From: Megaustenia siamemsis
Lineage: Eukaryota; Mollusca; Gastropoda; Stylommatophora; Ariophantidae
DNA length: 64,000 bases
Assembly: GCA_032433765.1 (NCBI GenBank)
Contig: JAVIAB010000159.1
Coordinates: 57,667,542-57,731,541 of the forward strand
Direction: 5' to 3'
Shown piece by piece: positions 1-10,299 of the stretch. The notes beneath the pieces were generated by a model. It had not been told where the DNA came from. It searched no databases and saw nothing but the letters and a program-made list of their open reading frames with translations. Position 1 is the first letter of the stretch. Every line of letters starts with the position of its first letter. The position numbers and the translations under genes were made by a program.

Positions 1-185
1 TTTGTCTTGTACAACGGAATCTTGATGTCTCTAAACTACATTCTTCGTAGCAAGTCCCTTATGTGTTGTCAAGGAACAATATCTTCTATTATTGTTCTTC
101 CTATTCCGGTGCGTCATACGTCGTGGCCATAGTATTTTAATTTCTTTCATAGAAAGAGCTATATATCATGTTTTTGTACATCGGT

Positions 186-375
186 GTGATGTTTCACTCG
201 CTACTCGGGGAACTGCTTGCTGTTCGTGATATCGTGACTTGACAAGTGTATTAGGTGTGCTGGAAAGCCCATATTGTGATGTTTCACTCGCTACTCGGGG
301 AACTGCTTGCTGTTCTTAATATCGTGACTGGACAAGTTTATTAGGTGTGTTGGTAAGCCCATATTGTGATGTTCC
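186..375. repeat. 90-bp tandem duplication
   Basis: A unit beginning with TGATGTTTCACTCGCTACTC is present twice with a period of exactly 90 bp, followed by the first bases of a third unit. The copies differ by a few substitutions. No coding potential is seen. It lies just downstream (in - strand sense) of the receptor pseudogene. Confidence 0.8.
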
Positions 376-408
376 GCAGCTTCTAATGGTGTACGCAGTG
401 AATGACCT

Positions 409-2153
409 TTACACGTTCATGCCAACGTAAACTATCGAGTGTTCAGGGAAAAAAAGAAGATATGTTCTGGGCCTTGACTTTCTATATCTAAATATATTCC
501 ACTTGGCCTTAACGACAGGAACCATGCACAGAAATGGGTTTGCTGCAGACTTTATTGGATGGACAATAACCGTTGTCCAGGCGTAAACATCGTTGTTGAT
601 CTCGAGTCCAGCCAGAGATAATAATCCCATGACTCCTATAGGAAACCAACACAGACAGTTAGACAGAACTACCAGAGACAGGTGTTTGTCCATCTCAATA
701 TCTTCGTTCATCATTGGAGACGTGTTTGAGACGTTGCGGCTGGTTTGAGATGTGACTTGAGAGATGACTCGTTGACTGTAAGCGGGGACATACAGACACT
801 AAGACGTTCAGCAAAACGAAGACGCCAAACGAAAACTGCCAACCGTTAAGACGTTTAACTGTCAAGGGCAAGCCCATGGCGTTAGATGAGTTGATTTCAA
901 ACCTGAACACAACATGGATCAGCGCAAGAAGAAAACCAATGACCCAGGGCAGTAACAGAAGTATACCGTGACCAAGTGAAAACCTATCTTGGACAAGTGG
1001 ACTTTTCATTTTAATAAATCTGTTCACAGAAATCAGTAAAAGAACATTGCTGTTTCGTTTAAGAGAACAGCCAGGAAGCCATCAAGTTTGCATGCAACAC
1101 TTTCTCTCGAAATATTGTCATACATAACATAAACATCACGATATTTGTAATCCGCTACAGTATTCATGAATAGATAGACTCCCATTATAAAGTCAGATAC
1201 ACTCAAATGTGTTTCAATCAGACAAAATCACGTTTTCAGAGACAATTTGTATTTGATTAAACGAAAAACAGTAATCATGTTGCCTTGAACGACAAGCAAT
1301 ATCATGATCCAGAGAAGAACATGCTGGGCATTGAGCCCTATCAAATCAAAGCAAGAGGAAATCGGATTCTCCGGGCCGTGACACTTATAGTATGAGATGT
1401 TCTTTCCTCTGACCTGTCGGCAACACATCTGAAAACTGTCCGTGTACAGATGTTGACTGATAGTGAGACCGTTAAAAAAGATCTTCATAAAAAGCGCGCA
1501 CTAATGACCCACGTAAATCTAGCATATGTAAGTTCAGATTAGAATGAAATATATTTGTATGAACATTTTCGAAAAATGTAAAACTCAAATCTAAAAACTT
1601 AAGTTTGGGAAAGTCACGTAAACAATGTGTATCCAGATGGGACAGACCCGTGTGGGAGAGGTCTAGTGTTTTTTAAAGCAGAAAATTTCTAATATTCCAC
1701 TGAGACAAGTTCTGTGTTATAGGACAGGTTTAAGTAACGGAGACTGTGCATAGATTCTGGAAAGAAATTGTTTCTGCCATCGACTTTCTGAATCTGACTG
1801 TAGCTAAGGTCCACGTCTTAAAGATAATATAATTTGTGAAACAAATCATCGACTATAAAACGCATCTGACAATGAGACCATTTAATGACCACTGTCTTCT
1901 TGGGCGTTTCGACGCCATCAAAATCTGTACCGAACAAGATCACTCCGGACATGTCCAAATATCTGGTTTCTGAGTCAAACGAATTGAATTTAACAAGGGC
2001 TGCAGATTTGTTGTAGATTGATACAGTGACTGTCCCCGGCACACAGAGGAAAGCTTCTACACACTTCAAGTTACAATCTATTTCGTCGTCTTTATATAAA
2101 CAGTCAGGATGTCCGTTACAGACAAGATCAGGATATAGACACACTTTTCTACT
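409..2153 (-). pseudogene. GRL101/relaxin-receptor-like GPCR pseudogene
   Basis: Read on the - strand, the pieces follow the order of a leucine-rich-repeat GPCR of the GRL101/LGR type. First comes an LDL-receptor class A module (about 2144-2070, motif CNGHPDC and DDEIDC). LRRs follow (repeated LDLS/LNLS motifs, about 1860-1500). Next is TM1 (about 1345-1240), TM2 with SVSDFIMGVYL (about 1180), the TM3 region with CKLDGFLAVL, TM4-5 (about 1000-800), and TM6-7 ending with the NPFLC version of NPxxY (about 660-520). The frame is broken repeatedly: stops at 2154-2156 (possibly a splice acceptor instead), 1818-1820, 1689-1691 and 1228-1230; frameshifts near 1668, 1480, 1045 and 790. Several shifts sit in homopolymers, so sequencing error could explain some of them, but not the stops. 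In the family these are membrane receptors with ligand-binding LRR ectodomains. The N-terminal LDL-A repeats and signal peptide are not visible. Confidence 0.85.
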
Positions 2154-2483
2154 CTAACAGGCACGGTTTACAACAAACAAACAAACAAGCAGCAATTGTA
2201 ATCCCTTTCTGCGTTTTGACAACGACCCTAAAGATATTACAAATCTGGAAAGAGTTTCTGTAAGTAATTCAAAGTACTTGCGAACTGCTGCACTTTCAGA
2301 GCTTAACAACGTCATGTCCATGTTTATTTTAGTCACTGTTCTGTACTTGACACAAACTTTAATGCCACGCCCATTACCAAGAAATCATCGGTTCAATGTC
2401 AGTGACAGCTTCAATAGCAGCTGCTCTTCAGAATTCCAGGCAAGGGTTCTTTAACGTGGGCAAGTGACAACACGGCCCCCTGA

Positions 2484-2504
2484 TTATTATTATTATTATT
2501 GTTG

Positions 2505-2543
<39 letters not shown>

Positions 2544-2553
2544 GTTGTTGCTG

Positions 2554-2594
<41 letters not shown>

Positions 2595-2605
2595 CATTAT
2601 TATAT
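2484..2605. repeat. (ATT)n microsatellite
   Basis: An imperfect (TTA)n tract interrupted by GTTGTT blocks. It produces a spurious poly-Leu/Ile/Tyr frame on + and a poly-Asn frame on -. 2606-3050 shows no gene; it has AT-rich low-complexity sequence only. Confidence 0.95.
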
Positions 2606-3059
2606 CCAAGAGGGCTAGACATCGGACCGCACTACCCGAGAGATTCCGCGAGGATGACGTCATAAAGAAAACACGGATTAATATTCCCGATATTTGAAAA
2701 ATCACCACTTTTGATGGGCTTTGAAACCGTGTCCATCCTGTTCTGACGTCGTACTTCTAGACTACCTATCTCCGCATAATGTGTATTACTGCAACGTATA
2801 GTAATAATGGTAACAACAAAGCACATATATTTTCTAGCCATCTTCCACCACGAGCGGAGTGACTGCCATCAGCTAAGTCAAATTCTTATTTTACATTTAC
2901 TATTATTTATCTATACTTAAATGTCTATATCTCTACACTTCACCTTTCCTCTATCATGTAACACATCCCTCTCTCTCTAGTCTCATCATCCCATCTCTTG
3001 TCCCTCGGTCCACTTCTCCCTAATTCAATCATCCATCATGAGGTAATAGCTATCTATGC

Positions 3060-3205
3060 CTCACTGTCTGTTGTTGTTGTCATTGTTTTATGCAGAAGAC
3101 CGCATGTATGCCAAAACGTCAGTATTTTGTTGTGTTCTTGTTTTGTAAAGCTGTCACCAGACCTTATAGGAGTGTGTGTACCTTACAGTCCACTACTGGC
3201 TCTCT
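3060..3205 (+). mobile_element. Penelope-like terminal fragment (degraded)
   Basis: This stretch is a diverged copy of 3790-3925: the CTGCAGAAGACCGCATGTA segment, a GTCAGTATTTTGTTGTG block, the TTTTGTAAAGCTGTCACCA block and CACTACTGGCTC follow in the same order. The box order resembles the ends of Penelope-like elements that carry hammerhead-ribozyme motifs, but the CUGANGA box has mutated here. Assignment to Penelope is inference. Confidence 0.4.
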
Positions 3206-3209
3206 GTTT

Positions 3210-3590
3210 CTTTATGTATTCTATGGCTGGGATCATCCCTAACTTTTTTCTATTCCTCATTTCTGACAATATCTCTCAAGCTGTTTCCTGTCATTCGTCT
3301 AACACATTTCATCTCGGTAATGGATATAGTTTCTTATAGTTCTTGCATTTATGGTCCAGGGTCTGCATTGGTAGCATAACGTTGAGGTGAAGATTTGGTT
3401 TGTAGAGCACCTGTTTTGTTTTTAGAGTTATTTCCTAGTTGGATAAGAGTGGTAATGACTGTCCAATGATTTGGCAAGCTTCGTTGCATCTGGGCTCTAT
3501 TTTTGCTATTTATGGCATATCCTTTGTCACTAGACTCCATAGATATTGAAAATTCATCTACCAGTTTTAGTTGTCTGCCGCCCATCGTTA
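3210..3590 (-). mobile_element. LINE B reverse-transcriptase 3' fragment (degraded)
   Basis: The - strand translation contains GRQLKLVDEF, then a cysteine-poor block ending near the position equivalent to the C-terminal RT region of the better copy at 25892-27480. The matching nucleotide tracts (for example CTGTTTCCTGTCATTCGTC followed by ACACATTTCATCTC) occur in both. It is a truncated, frameshifted relic. Confidence 0.7.
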
Positions 3591-3659
3591 TGGTTGTGTT
3601 CTGTTTCTCTATTGCGATAATTTGCTTCTATTTTGTTTGGTGTTGATTTTCATGTTGTA

Positions 3660-3735
3660 TTCTGTGTCCATACTTGGTATAGCGTGGAACGAATTCAAAA
3701 CAAACGAGGAAATTAGAGAAATCGCCAATCAACTG
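3660..3735 (+). mobile_element. LINE C-type RT C-terminal scrap
   Basis: The + strand encodes LGIAWNEFKTNEEIREIANQ, a 20-residue block that also occurs in the longer - strand fragment at 18525-19019. It ends exactly where the outer inverted-repeat arm begins. Confidence 0.7.
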
Positions 3736-3810
3736 ACTCAATCCTTATCATCCTAGATGAAGTAGTATTTATCTGTGCCATAAAGTTTGCTTCCGTTGTC
3801 TCATTCTCTG

Positions 3811-3850
3811 AAGAAGGTCGCATGTAGACCGAAAAGTCAGTATGTTGTTG
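3811..3850 (+). ncRNA. Hammerhead-ribozyme-like motif
   Basis: The sequence has a CTGAAGA box (fits CUGANGA), then GGTC-GCATGTA-GACC, which can form a 4-bp stem II, then GAAA. These are the conserved boxes of hammerhead ribozymes, which are known in Penelope-like elements. The 42490-42540 copy keeps the stem but has GATA instead of GAAA. An extra A before stem II and an unassigned cleavage site make activity uncertain. Confidence 0.35.
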
Positions 3851-3976
3851 TGTTTTTTTTTGTAAAGTTGTCACAATACAGTGTAAAGTGTATGTTACAT
3901 CCCACTACTGGCTCCTTGCTACCAGCTCTACCGCTGCACTGCCTTTATTTGACCGTTCGCTACACACACTCACACG

Positions 3977-4000
3977 TATATATATATATATATATATATA
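3977..4000. repeat. (TA)n microsatellite in left arm
   Basis: A short alternating TA tract next to CACACACTCACACG. The right-arm equivalent near 42355-42367 is shorter, so the tract length has drifted since the duplication. Confidence 0.9.
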
Positions 4001-4269
4001 GGGCTTTACAATTTGTTTTGTTTGTCTAATGTCATAAAACGACAGATTTAATGACCAGCTAGAGCCAGAGCAGAAACATCATGTAAAGTTATCAGTAATT
4101 GCCAGTAGCTATGACTAAAACATCAGTTATACTGGGAACTCACACGAAGTCAGCAAACTTATCAAATTTCGCATGAAAAATATCAGATTTACTTATCATC
4201 AACAACGCGAAATAAAAACATCAGATACACATGCCGTCCAGGGAATCTCGGACACCATCAGGGAAACTT

Positions 4270-4620
4270 ATAATCAACAGTGAGCACGAAAAACTTCAGG
4301 TAAATATGTCATCAACAGTGAGCACGAACAACTTTAGGTAAATATCTCATCAACAGTGAGCACGAAACACTTTAGGTAAATATGTAATCAACAGTGAGCA
4401 CGAAAAACTTCAGGTAAATATGTCATCAACAGTGAGCACGAAAAACTTCAGGTAAATATGGCATCAACAGTGAGCACGAAAAACGTCAGGTAAATATGTC
4501 TTCAACAGTGAGCACGAAAAACTTCAGGTAAATATGTCATCAACAGTGAGCACGAAAAACTTCAGGTAAATATGTCATCAACAGTGAGCACGAAAAACAT
4601 CAGGTAAATTTACCACCAAC
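4270..4620. repeat. 38-bp minisatellite, left arm
   Basis: About nine copies of a 38-bp unit containing CAACAGTGAGCACGAAAAAC and CAGGTAAATATGTCAT. On the - strand it lies in what would be intron 1 downstream of the exon-1 copy. The right arm contains the same family, but a different subtype has expanded there (41400-41760). Confidence 0.9.
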
Positions 4621-4740
4621 AGTCACCTCAGAAAACGTAATCTTAACATTAAAGCAAAATGCTATTCAGAAAACGTCACATAAACTAAAGAAATATGATG
4701 CTCACAAAATAGCATGTAAACTATACAGAAAGAAATATCA

Positions 4741-4890
4741 TCATCATCACCGAATGCCGTCTCTACTTAGAAGGTTGGCTACTATGGACCATCACTCTCT
4801 GTCGTCTCTTGCATTGATGGTGCAGGTTGTTATAGGCTGACTTGTCCATCTTTTGATGTTTCTCGTCCACGTTAGTACAAAGTCTGTACA
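4741..4890 (-). mobile_element. LINE E 3'-end fragment, left arm
   Basis: The reverse complement reads through GAGACGGCATTCGG and ends in a (GATGAT)-type tail, as in the copies at 40343-40560, 40860-41042, 52005-52260 and 52405-52690. It encodes the end of a reverse-transcriptase C-terminus ('GRGRP..TW' region). Its counterpart at 40860-41042 sits at the same place in the other arm, so the insertion predates the inverted duplication. Confidence 0.75.
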
Positions 4891-4927
4891 AAGAAATATG
4901 CTGTTCAGAAACGTGACGTAGACTTAC

Positions 4928-4997
4928 CAACAACAGCCAACAAGCAGGCCAGTGTTACGCAAGCCACTGCTCTAAGAATGCTCATGTCTTGAGACAT
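4928..4997 (-). CDS. Exon 1 copy: signal peptide of Cys-rich repeat protein (orphan)
   Basis: The 70-nt segment starts with ATG at 4997 and ends at a GTAAGT donor (RC of 4922-4927). It translates to the same 23 residues as the exon at 40731-40800, from [10 protein letters not shown] to LLAVV, a hydrophobic secretory signal. The two DNA copies differ at four third-codon positions, all synonymous. TATA-to-ATG distance is 129 bp in both. No matching downstream exons are visible on the - strand between here and position 1; the duplicated block ends at 3735, so this copy may be a gene fragment or may continue outside the window. Confidence 0.6.
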
Positions 4998-5118
4998 TTG
5001 ATTTAGTCCCAACTAAATCTTGTCTCAGGAATGCCTGACTAGTAGCCTGTGTATGGTACCTGCACGTTAGAATAGTTGTGATGAGTCGTTTTAATAAATG
5101 TTATAATGCAATAATACA

Positions 5119-5126
5119 TACTTATA
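5119..5126 (-). promoter_or_regulatory. TATA box of left exon-1 copy
   Basis: TATAAGTA on the - strand, 129 bp upstream of the ATG at 4997. It lies within a block conserved with 40602-40609, and the spacing to the ATG is identical in both arms. TATA function is inferred from motif and conservation. Confidence 0.45.
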
Positions 5127-5981
5127 TGCATCTGCATGTGGACGTACACAAGGACAATTCATATATAAATATCTGCATTGCTTTAAATATGTCTTATGAT
5201 TGTCAGTGGGTTGAGAAACATAGTAAGAAAACATTGATTAATGTGTGTTTAATGCATCCACTTTGATGCACGTATTCGAGAGTTAATCATTGTTTCATAA
5301 AATAAACTGACTATTTAACAGCGCTTGTTGATACAAAGATTGTATATCCACATTGATCGACCATTCGACCAGAAGCAAACTGGAAATATAAACATAACCG
5401 TTGTAGCTTTTTCCTTCAATAAAGACTTAACGTATTTATGTTGAATTGGTTGCTGCCAGCTTCAGCAACATGAGCAGATGTGCATTAATAATACATATTT
5501 TCGCTCAACAACTATCACCTGTTGTCGTCTACGTGGAGATCTTCTTATATGATTAGTGAATCAATGTTTTATTGGTTCGGTCATGTCGCACGATCTAAAT
5601 GCTTAGATAAACCATGGTTAATTGATCAGTTAAAGGCCGTCTACTGGACAAATATGGGTCAGGTCGGGTAATTTGACCTGCTACTGTATGCAGTAAACAG
5701 CACAACCTGTGGCTGCACTGCTGCCTTGCAGGTAAGCTCGGGAGAGTAAAAGGCTAAGGGAGGGTACCCCGACATAAAACAACCCCACTGCCTTGTGGGT
5801 GAGACTTTTTAGTCAAAGGCTAGCGGAGTCAACCGTAAACAAAACGACGGAAGACAACAGAAAACCACCTCGTAATTTCTTTGTATTATCATGAATCGCA
5901 ACAACATTAGATATAACGACAACAACGTTAAGGGGGGAGGGGGGTTCCCATGGAAAACTCTCGTTCGGTAGGGGATATCAT

Positions 5982-7187
5982 ATGCTACAGGTGATACCCG
6001 ATCGTCATCAAGCTACTGTAAGCAAAATAAAGATTAAACAAACTCTAAAGATAGGTACTTGGAATGTGAGAACACTCATGCAGAAGGGTAAACTAGAAAA
6101 TGTCATACAAGAAATGAAAAGAATGAGCTTACAATTACTGGGACTTTGCGAAATGAGATACACCGGATCAGGGGAGATATATTCTGATAAACATAGAATA
6201 ATATATTCTGGAGGTACTGAACACCAAAGAGGAGTAGGTATCATCTTGGATGCAGAAAGTGCAAGAACAGTGAAAGGCTTTTACCCAATATCGGACAGAG
6301 TAAAAAAAGTAAAGTACCCCCCGTCACGCCAAGTGGCGTATAGGGAAATATGGTGTTAGTGACCCTATATTTTACAGACCTTCAGCACATGATTTTTGGG
6401 GTAATGTGGTCGGTATTACGCCCGTGCTGCTTTTACTTTCCCAGAAAAAATCCGGTACCCATTTAAGGCTGGGTGAACCCGGAGCCGTCGGTTGGGATCG
6501 AACCCTACCCCTTGTCCGTAGTAGTCCAGTTCACTAACCACTGAGCTATCGCGGCTCCTACTAATTTTTAGGGAATTAGTAAAACCCAGGTGTCCTCGCC
6601 AGGATTACGAACCCCGGCTGTTGCCGTGGTAAGCCAACCGCCTATCGATTGCGCTAACCGGACACCCATCGGACAGAGTCCTTTTAGTGAAATTGAATGG
6701 AAAGCCAATAGACATAAATCTTATACAAGTTTATGCACCAACAGCAGACAGTCTAGAGGAAACTATTGATAAATTGTACGACGAGTTAAATGATGCACTT
6801 CATGAATGCAAACCACATGAAAACACCATAGTTTTAGGGGATTGTAACGCAAAAGTAGGAGAGGAAAGAGTTGAGGAAGTAGTTGGTCATTATGGCTTAG
6901 GCAAGAGGAATGAAAGATGTGAGAATTTTATTGAATGGGCAAGAACACACAACATGATGATAGGAAACACCTGGTTTAAGCAACATCCAAGACGTCTGTG
7001 GACATGGAAAAGCCCAAGGGACAACGCACGTAATCAAATTGATTATATAATGATAAGCAATAGATTTATGAACAGTCTTCTGGTGTGTGTGAAAACTAGA
7101 CCAGGGGCAATTTGCAATAGTGATCATGTACCAGTTGTGGGAAAGCTTAGAGTAAAATTAAAAAACAAAAAAACGTCCCTCAGTTAA
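5982..7187 (+). pseudogene. LINE A endonuclease domain, split by SINE
   Basis: The first part (5982-6301) encodes the N-terminus of the APE endonuclease: KIGTWNVRTL, then LGLCEMRYTGSGE and YSGG..HQRGVGIILD. The second part (6668-7187) resumes with VKLNGKPIDINLIQVYAPT and ends after SDHVPVVGKLRVKL. The enzyme nicks target DNA to prime reverse transcription. Removing the 366-bp SINE and one target duplication would bring the halves together, so the break is secondary. A stop at 7185-7187 separates it from the RT region. Confidence 0.85.
6302..6667 (-). mobile_element. Dimeric tRNA-derived SINE
   Basis: A 12-bp target duplication (ATCGGACAGAGT at 6290-6301 and 6668-6679) bounds this insert in the LINE A endonuclease. 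On the - strand the 5' end is a tRNA-like unit with pairing ends GTGTCC/GGACAC, an A-box-like TTAGCGCAATCGATAGG and a B-box GGGTTCGTAATCC. After a short linker follows a second tRNA-like unit with GGAGCCG/CGGCTCC ends, A-box TAGCTCAGTGG and B-box GGTTCGATCCC. A tRNA-unrelated body and an A-rich/T-rich tail follow. The copy at 36166-36426 has only the second tRNA unit. Confidence 0.9.
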
Positions 7188-7762
7188 AATCAAGTTAAAT
7201 TTAGATTTACTAAAATCAGACAAGAAGCTGCAAGACAAATATAAAATCACAATTCAAAACCGGTACAATGCTATAAAGAATATACAAAGCATTGATGAAC
7301 AGTGGGAAATGCTAAAAGAGTCAATGCAACAAACATCAAAAGAGTTCATACCACCAGAGAGGATAAATTCAAGGAAGAAATGGATGACAGATGATATTTT
7401 GCAGCTAATGGATACAAGAAAAAAGAATTAAAGAAAATAAAGATGAGTATAAGAGGTTAAATAGAGAAATTGTAGTAAAATGTAGTGAAGCAAAAGAAGC
7501 ATGGCTAAAAGAGAGATGCAAATAAATCGAATTGCAAAAAAAAATGGGATGCTAAAGCTATATACAAACAAATTGAGGAATTAACAGGAAGAAATACGCA
7601 ATCAAAAACCGGATGTTTAAGATCAAGGAAAGGAGAACTGTTGATTGATAAGAAAACATAAGGGAACGATGGACAGAATACATTAAGGATTTTTATAATG
7701 ATAAACGAACGGAAGTAAATAGTAAGGATAATGGAGAAGGACCAGAAATACTCAGAGAAGAA

Positions 7763-8575
7763 GTGGAAGATGCCTTGCGCAATATGAAAGCAGACAAAGC
7801 TCCTGGACCAGATAATATAACTAAAGAAGAGATTGAAGCCATGGGTGATTTTGGAATAGAAATAATAACAAAAATATTGAATGATATCTACAGCAGCGGA
7901 TATATACCAGACGACATGCTCAAATCAATATCCATAGCCCTACCAAAGAAATCGAGTGCGATTGAATGCGATGATCATCGCACAATAAGCCTTATGAGTC
8001 ATATGGCTAAGATATTACTAAAAATCATCATGCGAAGAGTGCGAAACAAAATCAATCCAGAAATTAGCGATGAACAGTGTGGTTTTGTTAGAGATAAAGG
8101 AACAAGCAATGCCATTTATATCATAAGATCTTTCGTAGAAAGAGCCATAGAGGTGAAAACAGATCTATACCTATGTTTCATAGATTACACCAAGGCATTT
8201 GACAAAGTAAAGCACCAAGAAATAATCAAAATTTTAGAAAGCATGAACATTGACAGCAAAGATCTAAGAATAATAAAGAACATGTACTGGCAACAACCAG
8301 CGGCCATAAGAACTGGAAACCAATTGAGAATGTTTCAACAAATAAAACAGGGTGTTAGACAAGGTTGTGTGCTGTCACCAGATTTGTTTAATATTTATAG
8401 TGAGATCATTTTAAGATCCATAAGGGGCATGCCTGGAATAACAATTGGAGGCCATAATATAAATAATCTAAGGTATGCTGATGATACAGTATTAATCGCA
8501 AAGAGTGAAAATGAGTTACAAGAATTGTGGGACATTGTAGTGAAGGAAAGCAAAAATAAAGGTAATCAGCCTTAA
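7763..8575 (+). pseudogene. LINE A reverse transcriptase domain
   Basis: A 270-codon frame covers RT blocks 0-5: APGPDNITKEEIE, SIALPKK, EQCGFVRDKGT, FIDYTKAFDKVKHQE, GVRQGCVLSPDLFN and [16 protein letters not shown]. The catalytic YADD is intact. It is part of the decayed copy A1; the upstream linker (7190-7760) has several stops and the downstream thumb region is in another frame from 8570. Confidence 0.9.
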
Positions 8576-9249
8576 AAGCAAAAAGACAGAGGTAATGGTA
8601 ACAACAAAGAAAAAGACATCACCTCAGTGCAAAATAAAGACAAGTGGAACACTATTAAACCACAGGTAAATGAATGTAACTATTTGGGAACTTTGTTAAC
8701 CTCAGACGGAAGATGTACAAAAGAGGTAACATGTAGAATGGCTCAGGCAAAAGCAGCTTTCCAAAAAATGAGGAACATACTATGCAATCCATTTTTGACA
8801 ATAGAAACAAGAAAAAGAGTTCTTAAATGTTACGTAGAGCCAGTCTTAACATACGGATGCGAATCATGGACAATAGGACAACAGACAAGAAAATCACTGG
8901 AGTCTGTAGAAATGCGGTTTTACAGAAGAATGTTGAGAATACCATGGACAGCTAAGAAGAGTAATGAAGAGGTTCTGAGAAAGATCAAAGCAAAAAGAGA
9001 GCTAATTTGCAATGTTAGGAAGAGACAATCATCATTTTTGGCCATGTAATGAGAAGAGAACAACTTGAATATATTGTAACAACTGGTAAAATTGAGGGAC
9101 GAAGAAATAGAGGGAAGCAGAGAGAAAAAATAACAGACATCTTAAGAGAATGGCTTGGCAGAAGGTCAGCAACAGAAATGATAAATAGGTGCCGAGATCG
9201 AATGTTGTGGAGAGACATGATCACCTACGCCACTAGGCCCGGTACTTGA
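8576..9249 (+). pseudogene. LINE A C-terminal (thumb and DNA-binding) region
   Basis: Frames 8627-9049 and 9049-9249 together encode the end of the element's protein: [42 protein letters not shown], then [11 protein letters not shown] and GRRNRGKQREKITDILREWL. A single-base shift near 9040 separates the two halves. This same 3' portion is what recurs as 5'-truncated copies at 10138, 38820, 52960 and 62925. Confidence 0.85.
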
Positions 9250-9260
9250 TGATGTCTGGA

Positions 9261-10085
9261 CAATTGATGGCATGAATAGATGATATCAAAGTATTGACAA
9301 AGATTCGGAGTTATTTTACTGTTTCATACAATCACCTGAATGTTTGTAGATAAGTGTCGGTAAATCATCATTATTTCATTAAGCTGTTAGATAAAAGCGA
9401 TTTGTGTGAGTCTATGTCGACGAGTGCCAAACAGTCATTACTCCATGTTAGTCTAAGAGCATTACATCAGAGATGTTCTTTTGCTGATGACCTGTCAGGG
9501 AGGACACTGTCGTCACTTTTATCAGTTGAGAACTTTAACTAAAAATTACTTACGTATTGAACACATTATTTATTGCACATGAGACAACTCCATAAATGCT
9601 TAGGTTCCAAAGTCAGTATATCCCAGAGTGTCTATCAAATAGCAATCCGTTTTGTTTCGTTTACAAGTTTTGACTCCATGCATAACTCTTTTTGTGTGCG
9701 GCATCATCCCTCTTGACCTGAGACCTCTTGCAGTAAGTTCAAGTTTGTATGTCCATATTGCCTGAGCCACACATTTGTCCGACCTCTCTGCCAGTCTAGT
9801 GCATTGCTCGTCAACCCGGCACAACAACCGTGCCAGTAGGCCGCGTTGCACGTCTATTCTGCCTCACAGCCAGATGACCTGGCACTAGACGGAAACACAA
9901 TTGCGAACTGTCAACTTTGAACTCTTCATGAACTCTCTCCAAACCCAGCCAATGTTTATCATCCAGAGCCTAATCGTTTAGACTAAGAAAGCACACTGGG
10001 GTCAAAGGCAGATTTTCTAGTCAATCTATTGCTTTCATTACTAACGTGAGCTACATCATAGTTACATATGACCGCATTAGCTGCA
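9261..10085. other. No gene recognised
   Basis: Unique-looking sequence between LINE A1 and the next LINE A end. An 83-codon - strand frame at 9600-9851 has no recognised domain, no codon or splice support and no homologue elsewhere in the window, so I do not call it. Confidence 0.5.
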
Positions 10086-10094
10086 TACATCATT

Positions 10095-10129
<35 letters not shown>

Positions 10130-10290
10130 TATCATGTATTATGCCTGCTGGCGTAGGTGATCATGTCTCTCCACAACTTTCGATCTCGACATTTATTTAT
10201 CATTGCTGTTGTTGACCTTCTGCCAAGCCATTCACTGAAGCTGTCTGCAGCTACCTCCATATACTCAGGCCATTTCTCAAATATCAATGC
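10086..10290 (-). mobile_element. LINE A 3'-end fragment with (CAT)n tail
   Basis: The (CAT)n tract at 10089-10135 is the reverse complement of the element's GATGAT tail. Next to it, GTAGGTGATCATGTCTCTCC and the RC of the REWLG.RSATEMIN region match the 3' end of copy A1. The 5' part is missing. Confidence 0.85.
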
Positions 10291-10299
10291 TTAATCAGA

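Larger units (their letters stand above)
3735..5432 (-). repeat. Left arm of outer inverted duplication
   Basis: This segment is the reverse complement of 40080-42612. Collinear matches include the terminal tract with CATCCTAGATGAAGTAGTAT, the TA-rich tract beside the block with GACCGTTCGCTACACACACTC, the 38-bp array, the LINE E fragment, exon 1, the upstream region with a TATA box, and an inner end near CTTCAATAAAGACTTAACG. The right arm is longer because its intronic arrays have expanded and because a LINE E fragment inserted upstream of its promoter. Confidence 0.9.
5640..9260 (+). mobile_element. Non-LTR retrotransposon A, copy A1 (near full length, broken)
   Basis: This unit runs from a 5' UTR (shared with 39700-40078) through an APE-type endonuclease, a reverse transcriptase and a C-terminal domain to a GATGATG tail. 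Endonuclease motifs are WNVRTL, QVYAPT, LGDCNAKVG, QIDYIMIS and SDHVPV. RT motifs are FIDYTKAFD, GVRQGCVLSP and YADD. It resembles RTE-like elements often annotated as 'craniofacial development protein 2-like'. The frame is interrupted by the SINE at 6302-6667, by shifts near 7187, 7430, 7660 and 8570, and by one near 9040. It cannot encode the full protein. Confidence 0.9.

Noticed and set aside
9600..9851. 83-codon - strand frame
   Set aside because: No domain, no context and no second copy in the window.
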